37,598 nt of DNA from Pyrodictiaceae archaeon (GTDB lineage: Archaea; Thermoproteota; Thermoprotei_A; Sulfolobales; Pyrodictiaceae): assembly GCA_027046265.1 (NCBI GenBank), contig JALTZF010000114.1, forward strand, positions 1-37,598, written 5' to 3'. Below the pieces are notes generated by a model. That model did not search any database. It worked only from the letters and a program-made list of their open reading frames with translations, and was not told where the DNA came from. Position 1 is the first letter of the stretch, and the number at the start of each line of letters is the position of its first letter. Below are positions 32,947 to 37,598 of this stretch, piece by piece. The translations under genes were made by a program, and so were the position numbers.

Positions 32947-33441
32947 ATGTGCGAGAACGTCAAGATAGAAGTGGTTAATATTCCTATACCAGAGGGGGCA
33001 AACGTTATTGTTGGGCATGCACACTTCATAAAAACAGTTGAAGATCTCTACGAAGCGCTTGTGACAAGTGTACCTAACATAAAGTTTGGCCTCGCATTCT
33101 GTGAAGCAAGCCAGAAGAGATTAATAAGGCATGAGGGCAATGACGAAGAGCTGAGAAAGACTGCTATAGAAGCATGCAAGCGCATAGGTGCAGGCCACAC
33201 GTTTGTAGTATACATACGCGATGCATGGCCAATAAATGTGCTCAATGCAATAAAGATGGTTCATGAGGTAGTCAACATATATGCAGCAACAGCTAACCCG
33301 CTCCAAGTAGTAATCGTTGAAACTGATCAGGGACGAGGAGTCATAGGAGTTGTTGACGGGTATACCCCTCTAGGTGTGGAGGGCGATAACGATATAGCTG
33401 AGCGGAGGCTATTTTTGAGAAAAATAGGATACAAAAGATAG
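32947..33441 (+). CDS. Adenosine-specific kinase (COG1839/PF04008)
   Basis: A 164-residue protein of the adenosine-specific kinase family, whose archaeal members bind adenosine and related nucleotides. The family blocks are nearly complete: [44 protein letters not shown] (23-66), [24 protein letters not shown] and [10 protein letters not shown]-like [31 protein letters not shown]. Physiological reaction is still uncertain. The ATG at 32947 follows GGGTGGG at 32935-32941, a possible ribosome site. A structured 110-base element precedes it. Confidence 0.93.
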   Translation: MCENVKIEVVNIPIPEGANVIVGHAHFIKTVEDLYEALVTSVPNIKFGLAFCEASQKRLIRHEGNDEELRKTAIEACKRIGAGHTFVVYIRDAWPINVLNAIKMVHEVVNIYAATANPLQVVIVETDQGRGVIGVVDGYTPLGVEGDNDIAERRLFLRKIGYKR

Positions 33442-33460
33442 TAATTAGCTTAAAAGAGCC

Positions 33461-33787
33461 TTACATAGGATTGCATGAAATTTCTACACGTGTCTTCAAT
33501 GAGTTTCCATCCCATAAGTATTTTATTTTTAGAAAAACGTCTACAACCCTCCTAAATACTATACCATAAGACTCAAAGCCTGGATCTCTTGACACTGTAA
33601 ACACCCAAGTACTCACGTGTTTCAAACAAGTAGTGTCTAGGGAAACTTTTACGGGGTGTAATGTTAGTCTATACCAGTGCTTGTTTCCGCTTTGATCACG
33701 TATCACTATTATTGTTTTGTATTTCTTGTCTGTGTTCTTAAAGAATTCCATTGTACGAACGTTATGATGTTTAATTAATGCTTCCAT
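33461..33787 (-). CDS. Hypothetical beta-rich protein
   Basis: A 108-residue protein with alternating strand-like segments (KTIIVIRDQSGNKHWYRLTLHPVKVSLD; TWVFTVSRDPGFESYGIVFRRVVDVFLKIKYLWDG), three cysteines and no known motif. It could be a small beta-sandwich. It converges with the adenosine-specific kinase gene. Part of a block of unidentified genes from 33.4 to 36.5 kb. Confidence 0.55.
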   Translation of the reverse strand: MEALIKHHNVRTMEFFKNTDKKYKTIIVIRDQSGNKHWYRLTLHPVKVSLDTTCLKHVSTWVFTVSRDPGFESYGIVFRRVVDVFLKIKYLWDGNSLKTRVEISCNPM

Positions 33788-33938
33788 AATTGAAACCTCA
33801 TAGGTTGTACTCTTTACTCGTTGTAGGCTCTAATGGTTATCCGTACATCTATCAGCGTCTGAGTTCTCCCATATATTTTCAAGGTGAAAACTATAATAGG
33901 TTGTGGATGTTTGCGGCCTAAGATGGTGGATTATAGCT

Positions 33939-34538
33939 ATGCCAGCTAGAAAAGACTTTCTACGTCAAATTGTTAATAGGGTGCTAGCAACAGAGAGTGT
34001 ACCGCGTCAAATAGCGGATGAGATAAGGCAGCAGATTGGAAGAGCAGAAGACAAGTACAAGTTCCATGTGTTTGGAGGCGATATACGTGGGCTAGCAAAG
34101 TATCTTCAAAGCGACGACTTCAAGTCATTACTTCAATTCATTAAAGGTGCAGGAAAAGATTCTGTAGAGGTATTTAAGAAAATACTGCTCGAAGCAAGAA
34201 ACGCTTACAGTGATGTTGATGAGGTTAAAGAGGCCATAGAGAAAATATTACGTGAACTAGAAGGGGCAAAAAGTGCTGAGGAGGAAACCTCAGCAACTGT
34301 AGCTGACATTGATGAAGTCTTTAGAAGACTTAAAGAATACTTGGAAAAAGAAAAATTACAATTTAGCATTAGCAAGTCTAACAATGCTATTGTAATTAGA
34401 GCTAGGAATTTAGAAGCTACTATAAGCTTTGACGATGAAAGAAAAACTGTTCATATAACTTATACGGTTAAAGGTAAGCGAGAAATCAAACAGTTTGAAG
34501 AACTGATCAATCTCTTAAAGACACTTGGAAAATTATAG
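33939..34538 (+). CDS. Hypothetical charged helical protein
   Basis: About 199 residues from the ATG at 33939 (the frame is open from a GTG at 33903, but CTATAATAG near 33890 would place the transcript start after it). A helical N-terminal domain (RKDFLRQIVNRVLATESVPRQIADEIRQQIGRAED) is followed by a charged helical region with an acidic linker (EGAKSAEEETSATVADIDE) and an alpha/beta C-terminus (LQFSISKSNNAIVIRARNLEATISFDDERKTVHITYTVKG). No family recognised. Confidence 0.65.
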   Translation: MPARKDFLRQIVNRVLATESVPRQIADEIRQQIGRAEDKYKFHVFGGDIRGLAKYLQSDDFKSLLQFIKGAGKDSVEVFKKILLEARNAYSDVDEVKEAIEKILRELEGAKSAEEETSATVADIDEVFRRLKEYLEKEKLQFSISKSNNAIVIRARNLEATISFDDERKTVHITYTVKGKREIKQFEELINLLKTLGKL

Positions 34539-34577
34539 TATTAAGAAATCAAGAATAAAGGTTTTAGAAAGGAGACA

Positions 34578-34988
34578 TTATACATAGGCTTTGGGTCTTT
34601 TTGATCCAATCTTATAGAAAGGACATGCGCTCCAATTACTACTACATAATACTACCTCACTTCGCGTTAATAATCTACTAAGTACTTTACATTCAGCCAA
34701 GTAACCCCCACTATAGCTATAGACTTTTATAAAAGGACATTTTTCAGAAGGTTTATTCTCAATTACATGAATAGGATTATAGGGACGTAGTTGCTGGGCT
34801 ATTGCTGGCTTTAAACTAGTTACTAGCTTGCTCTCAGTCCTACCACTATTTTGTTCTTCAACATAGAATTGACACGACTTATACTCAAGTTCACTACCAA
34901 GACAACGTGAGGGATGTGTTACAGCGGGTGAAGGTCTTCTCAGTTTTGGTGATGTACATACTCCGCCCTTATACCATGGGCACGGCAT
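34578..34988 (-). CDS. Duplicated cysteine-cluster protein (putative metal or Fe-S binder)
   Basis: A 136-residue protein with eight cysteines in two similar sets: C3-P-W, C11, C29, C39-Q-F-Y and C84-P-F, C100, C115, C122-P-F-Y. Each half begins CP-aromatic and ends C-x-FY, so the gene looks like an internal duplication. Each set could hold a zinc ion or an Fe-S cluster. The linker (45-80) is basic and polar. A TATA box lies at 35018-35027 on the same strand with a palindrome behind it. Function unknown. Confidence 0.75.
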   Translation of the reverse strand: MPCPWYKGGVCTSPKLRRPSPAVTHPSRCLGSELEYKSCQFYVEEQNSGRTESKLVTSLKPAIAQQLRPYNPIHVIENKPSEKCPFIKVYSYSGGYLAECKVLSRLLTRSEVVLCSSNWSACPFYKIGSKRPKAYV

Positions 34989-35017
34989 GCTTACACTCCT
35001 CTAATCATACTGTGGCT

Positions 35018-35027
35018 CTTTATACAC
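35018..35027 (-). promoter_or_regulatory. TATA box for the cysteine-cluster gene
   Basis: GTGTATAAAG on the minus strand, centred near 35022, about 26 bases from a predicted start at 34996, 8 bases before the ATG at 34988. AGGAG just inside that leader may be a ribosome site. Confidence 0.45.
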
Positions 35028-35041
35028 ACTAATCGGTAGAT

Positions 35042-35060
35042 GCGCGGTAATACGCATTAC
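35042..35060. promoter_or_regulatory. Nested inverted repeat upstream of a TATA box
   Basis: GTAAT-ACGC-ATTAC (35047-35060) is a perfect inverted repeat, and an overlapping ATGCG...CGCAT pair surrounds its left half. It lies about 30 bases upstream of the TATA box of the cysteine-cluster gene, where archaeal activators bind. Binding protein unknown. Confidence 0.35.
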
Positions 35061-35094
35061 ACATGAATAAAGCTTTAGATCTAATCCTAGGACT

Positions 35095-35532
35095 TTACTT
35101 CTCTAGCAAGAGATCTCTAATGTGAAATAGGATTCTCTTACACTCACTCTCCTCAGACATTCTCTGTATAAACTCCAGCAACTTTTTATTCTCCTCTAGA
35201 AGAGCATTCTCTAAGCTGCATGAAATAGTTGATAAAAGTTCACTAAAACTTATGCTCTTCCCCTCTCTAAGCTTTTCTACTTGTTTCATCAAGGAACTCT
35301 TATTAGTCACTAAAACACTTTCTCTGATAGACTTTTCTATGAGTTCACGTGTCAGCATACTACTCTCACAGAGTCTTTTGAGTATTAAACTAAATACAAT
35401 AAAGGCCTCAACCCAAGACCATGAAGTCCTAGACTCCATACCAGTATAATCACCTTCTCTTAAGGATAGGCCAAATCTATAGCCTAACTTATCCCAAGTT
35501 GCAACATGCAGGATTTCTACAGCAAGGATCAA
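35095..35532 (-). CDS. Hypothetical helical protein
   Basis: Up to 145 residues, helical, with a serine- and glutamate-rich C-terminal coiled-coil-like region (LTRELIEKSIRESVLVTNKSSLMKQVEKLREGK; LLEENKKLLEFIQRMSEESECKRILFHIRDLLLEK). The reading from 35532 overlaps the upstream gene by 44 bases; a later start near LGYRFGLSLREGD would remove most of the overlap. The HEPN-like look of the helices is not backed by an R-x4-6-H motif. No family recognised. Confidence 0.55.
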   Translation of the reverse strand: MILAVEILHVATWDKLGYRFGLSLREGDYTGMESRTSWSWVEAFIVFSLILKRLCESSMLTRELIEKSIRESVLVTNKSSLMKQVEKLREGKSISFSELLSTISCSLENALLEENKKLLEFIQRMSEESECKRILFHIRDLLLEK

Positions 35533-35848
35533 GGTCTATTTTGCATCTATCCTTCACCCATCTCTTAACCATAGAAGCAATACGCTCATCAAGTACCATT
35601 ATTGCACTGACAACCATAGCATTTGCATGACAGTATCCTTCCTTCTTAAGCATTTTAGAGATAGGAGATAGAATCGATTTAACTATTACCAGCCAAAGGT
35701 TCCAATCAGGCAGACTAAGCAAGAGCCTGTCATCATTAATTTTATATACATCAAGCGTTCTCTCAACATGTCCTAAAATCTTTGCGACAACATTACCCGG
35801 TACACGTGCAGCTCTAAGAGCTGTCTGTAAGGCGTCAAGGAGCTTCAT
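35489..35848 (-). CDS. Hypothetical helical protein with Cys-rich tail
   Basis: A 119-residue protein. Helical N-terminal 90 residues (LLDALQTALRAARVPGNVVAKILGHVERTLDVYKI; WLVIVKSILSPISKMLKKEGYCHANAMVVSAIMVLDERIASMVKRWV) and a C-terminal cysteine cluster CKIDLDPCCRNPACCN (C103, C109, C110, C114, C115), which could bind a metal. It overlaps the downstream helical gene. No family recognised. Confidence 0.6.
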   Translation of the reverse strand: MKLLDALQTALRAARVPGNVVAKILGHVERTLDVYKINDDRLLLSLPDWNLWLVIVKSILSPISKMLKKEGYCHANAMVVSAIMVLDERIASMVKRWVKDRCKIDLDPCCRNPACCNLG

Positions 35849-36009
35849 CTACTCCCCAAATTGTATGCTGGATTATCTGCAGGGAAAGCATTATTTGTGT
35901 TACTTATCTTCTGGTTTAGAAATAGTTAATTAGTGGTATCCGCTGGACGCATATTGGGACTAGTGTTAGATGTTGTCTAGGAGTAATAGCTACTGGTTAG
36001 TAGTTTGAT
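35849..36009. other. Intergenic stretch without recognised genes
   Basis: AT-rich, no credible frame. It separates the leftward gene at 35489-35848 from the predicted sRNA at 36010. Confidence 0.3.
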
Positions 36010-36073
36010 GTGATGTGAAAAGGCCTCTACAGAGGGAGCAAATACTTCCGATGAAGATGCTTTAGGCCGCTGA
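36010..36073 (+). ncRNA. Predicted C/D box sRNA, possible 16S rRNA guide
   Basis: C box GTGATGT (36010-36016), 12-base guide GAAAAGGCCTCT (36017-36028), D' ACAG (36029-36032), 18-base spacer, C' ATGAAGA (36051-36057), 12-base guide TGCTTTAGGCCG (36058-36069), perfect D CTGA (36070-36073). The second guide is complementary over 10 bases to GGCCTAAAGC, which I recall as the conserved 16S stretch GGGCCTAAAGCG. By the D+5 rule the methylated base would be the second C of GGCC. No strong promoter or closing stem was seen. Confidence 0.65.
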
Positions 36074-36091
36074 CGGAGCTTAATAGAGTTC

Positions 36092-36487
36092 CTAGAGTTT
36101 ATGCCTCTTTCCCATTGTTATTGTTTTCAAGTTGTAGAATATTTCATAATATAGTTGTCTAACTTGTCCGGGCAGTGGCGAAGTAAATATTCTAGTGTAG
36201 AATTTGTCGAACCATGTATATACTTCATATAGCTTCATGTAAGATACTTCACTAACACAGACCTTCTCGTGTGATTCTAATACAATTCTACTAATTAGTT
36301 CAATACTGGATAGTATATCCCTAATTCTCTTCTCATAAGCTTCATTTCCCATGGCAGAAGTAATACTGGCTAGGCTACGAGAGTATATATCCCTAAGCTT
36401 CTGAGTAATATTCATGAGAGAATCTAATAAGCCACAAATTCTCAATATTTTCAGCTTTAAGTCATAATCGTTAGCCAGTACTACCAA
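36092..36487 (-). CDS. Hypothetical helical protein
   Basis: A 131-residue, nearly all-helical protein (YDLKLKILRICGLLDSLMNITQKLRDIYSRSLASITSAMG; EKRIRDILSSIELISRIVLESHEKVC; LYEVYTWFDKFYTRIFTSPLPGQVRQLYYEIFYNL). The first few residues (MVVLANDYDLKL) are weakly supported. It could be a four-helix bundle. No family recognised and no partner gene on the same strand close by. Confidence 0.55.
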   Translation of the reverse strand: MVVLANDYDLKLKILRICGLLDSLMNITQKLRDIYSRSLASITSAMGNEAYEKRIRDILSSIELISRIVLESHEKVCVSEVSYMKLYEVYTWFDKFYTRIFTSPLPGQVRQLYYEIFYNLKTITMGKRHKL

Positions 36488-36637
36488 GTAAGCAACACCT
36501 CACTGCTCCAAGCCTAGATATTATTAAATAGTAGGTATGAGCGCACCAACACTCTTCCGGCTAGATAATACGTTATCAACAATAAACATCAAGTAGAGTT
36601 CCCACAAGGTCAGAATAGTGTCAAGGAGTTAAGCACT

Positions 36638-36646
36638 ATATAAGGG
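36638..36646 (+). promoter_or_regulatory. TATA box for winged-helix gene
   Basis: TATATAAGG, centred near 36642. The predicted start is near 36668. GGAGGG at 36668-36673 gives a possible ribosome site 8 bases before ATG 36681. Confidence 0.45.
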
Positions 36647-36680
36647 TGTAGGCATAAGAAATGGCCTGGAGGGAACCGAA

Positions 36681-36983
36681 ATGTCCATGAGTTCCGGCCC
36701 AAGACGGACTGGTGACGACGTATTTGTGTACAACAAAGACATAGTCTTGAAGAAACTATACGAGGATGACGAAGTGGTGGTATTAGTTGCACCAAACGAG
36801 TACCAGCTTAGAGAAATAATCCTAAACTTGTTAAGAGAGCAGCCAAGGACAGTGCGCGAACTACATGAAATCTTGTCTGGCCTAGCAAGTGAAGACAAGA
36901 TAAGATACGCACTTAATAAACTCATTGAGGAAGGATTGGTTGAAGGAGATGATGAAGGAAGATACTACGCACTCTACGCCTAA
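36681..36983 (+). CDS. Small winged-helix DNA-binding protein
   Basis: A 100-residue protein. The C-terminal half is a winged helix: helix 42-53 (QLREIILNLLRE), HTH 56-85 (RTVRELHEILSGLASEDKIRYALNKLIEEGLV) and a wing 88-99 (EGDDEGRYYALYA). The N-terminal 40 residues hold a basic patch and strand DEVVVLVAP. Typical of small archaeal regulators. The ATG fits both a TATA box and a GGAGG element. Confidence 0.75.
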   Translation: MSMSSGPRRTGDDVFVYNKDIVLKKLYEDDEVVVLVAPNEYQLREIILNLLREQPRTVRELHEILSGLASEDKIRYALNKLIEEGLVEGDDEGRYYALYA

Positions 36984-36986
36984 GTT

Positions 36987-37220
36987 TTAGCCATCCTTTC
37001 CTCTGAAATCCATTTTACACCCTTTAACAACTACACTACTCTCCAAGCTCCTTAACTTTGCAATCTTGTACATAGTCGCCCCTGAACAAGACCTCATTAA
37101 AGTAAAACTAGGAGGAGAAAATACAATACTATCATGCACCAGGCATACTCTCGTATTAATACTATTGACTGAAAATAAACTATTAGAGAGTCGTTCATAA
37201 GTGAAAGTTTCGTCAACCAT
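36987..37220 (-). CDS. Small hypothetical protein, doubtful
   Basis: A 77-residue frame converging with the winged-helix gene, 4 bases from its stop. Composition is serine-rich (SNSLFSVNSIN; RLSNSLF; LRSLESS) with three cysteines, and no conserved-looking motif. No competing frame exists on the other strand, which is the only reason to keep it. It could be non-coding. Confidence 0.3.
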   Translation of the reverse strand: MVDETFTYERLSNSLFSVNSINTRVCLVHDSIVFSPPSFTLMRSCSGATMYKIAKLRSLESSVVVKGCKMDFRGKDG

Positions 37221-37264
37221 GCTAAAAAGTAATACCGTTTAACTTCTCTACAGGGACAGAGAGC

Positions 37265-37598
37265 TTGCTGAAGCTACTCAACTTGCTAGGTATGATGATA
37301 ATATATGCCATACTACATGAACTAACACATTACGGTGTTGCTAGAATTCTCGGATTTAAGCCACGCCTAGTACTTACAATTGACGGTTTGTTACCCTCTT
37401 TCAGCATCCATGTACCGAACACATCGGAACTTAAGCCGCTTAGGAAATACGCTATACTTTACTCACCATATATTATTAATTTTATTTATTTCTTAATAGG
37501 TGATAAGATTGGAAAAATGATTGGCTTAACATTACTTGCAAATGTTATAATTGAAGATGAAGGGTATAGGCTAAGGAAGCTTGCAGTAGCTCTTGTAC
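37265..37598 (+). CDS. Putative membrane zincin peptidase, 3' end outside the window
   Basis: The frame is open from 37226 to the window edge and reads LLNLLGMMIIYAILHELTHYGVARILGF, with a zinc-binding HELTH (HExxH) in a hydrophobic helix, then a beta-like segment and a second hydrophobic helix (YAILYSPYIINFIYFLIGD). This resembles M50-like or DUF3267-type intramembrane zincins. Starts possible at TTG 37265 or ATG 37292. CGTTTAAC near 37240 may be the promoter. Incomplete, so the third zinc ligand cannot be seen. Confidence 0.6.
   Translation, partial: MLKLLNLLGMMIIYAILHELTHYGVARILGFKPRLVLTIDGLLPSFSIHVPNTSELKPLRKYAILYSPYIINFIYFLIGDKIGKMIGLTLLANVIIEDEGYRLRKLAVALV

Noticed and set aside
1-37598. 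Search for CRISPR arrays, insertion sequences, integrases and attachment sites
   Set aside because: No regularly spaced repeats, transposase motifs or tRNA-linked duplications were found by eye.

Overview
The window looks like chromosome from a hyperthermophilic crenarchaeon (Thermoproteota), most likely Desulfurococcales and perhaps close to Pyrodictiaceae. The pointers are archaeal-type SerRS, LeuRS and SHMT, NMD3, ZPR1, adenosine-specific kinase, stand-alone 6-phospho-3-hexuloisomerase, a geranylgeranyl-reductase-family protein, a tetraether lipid synthase homolog, TATA boxes about 25 bases from gene starts (mostly leaderless transcription), GTG/TTG starts and very short intergenic gaps. 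GC content is moderate. No tRNA, rRNA, CRISPR array, insertion sequence or integrase was seen. The genus is an inference.

Layout: 0.1-1.1 kb holds a hypothetical gene and a gene-poor stretch carrying predicted C/D box sRNAs. 1.1-3.6 kb is a MoxR/RavA-type AAA+ ATPase coupled to a VWA protein. 3.6-7.9 kb has a TatD-like hydrolase, two tandem predicted C/D sRNAs, a SpoIIM-like membrane protein, two DNA-binding regulators, ZPR1 and a small heat shock protein. 8.0-11.5 kb has a lipid/FAD reductase, a zinc-finger protein overlapping a PfkB-like kinase, and two unknowns. 11.6-16.5 kb has glyA and a leftward run cinA-like, small membrane protein, MIP18-like, predicted sRNA, serS, unknown. 16.7-21.5 kb is a row of three radical SAM enzymes ending in the tetraether lipid synthase homolog. 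21.5-28 kb has TatD, a pair of predicted sRNAs facing each other, a metallophosphoesterase, a structured RNA candidate, an unknown, leuS and hxlB. 28.1-32.7 kb has an SPL-like radical SAM protein, a leftward nmd3 group with Cys-rich and unknown partners, and a divergent zinc-finger pair. 32.8-33.4 kb has a structured 110-base element followed by adenosine-specific kinase. 33.4-37.6 kb is a block of proteins I cannot identify, a winged-helix protein, and the start of a membrane zincin cut by the window edge.

The most striking signal is outside the proteins. I find about ten sites with C/D box guide-RNA architecture (C box, 12-13 base guide, D', C', 12-13 base guide, D), several with a closing stem and a correctly spaced TATA box. 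Guides from two of them match rRNA stretches I recall as conserved. There are also three stable non-C/D structured elements, including a switch-like element in front of the adenosine-specific kinase. All RNA calls are by eye, without covariance or expression support.
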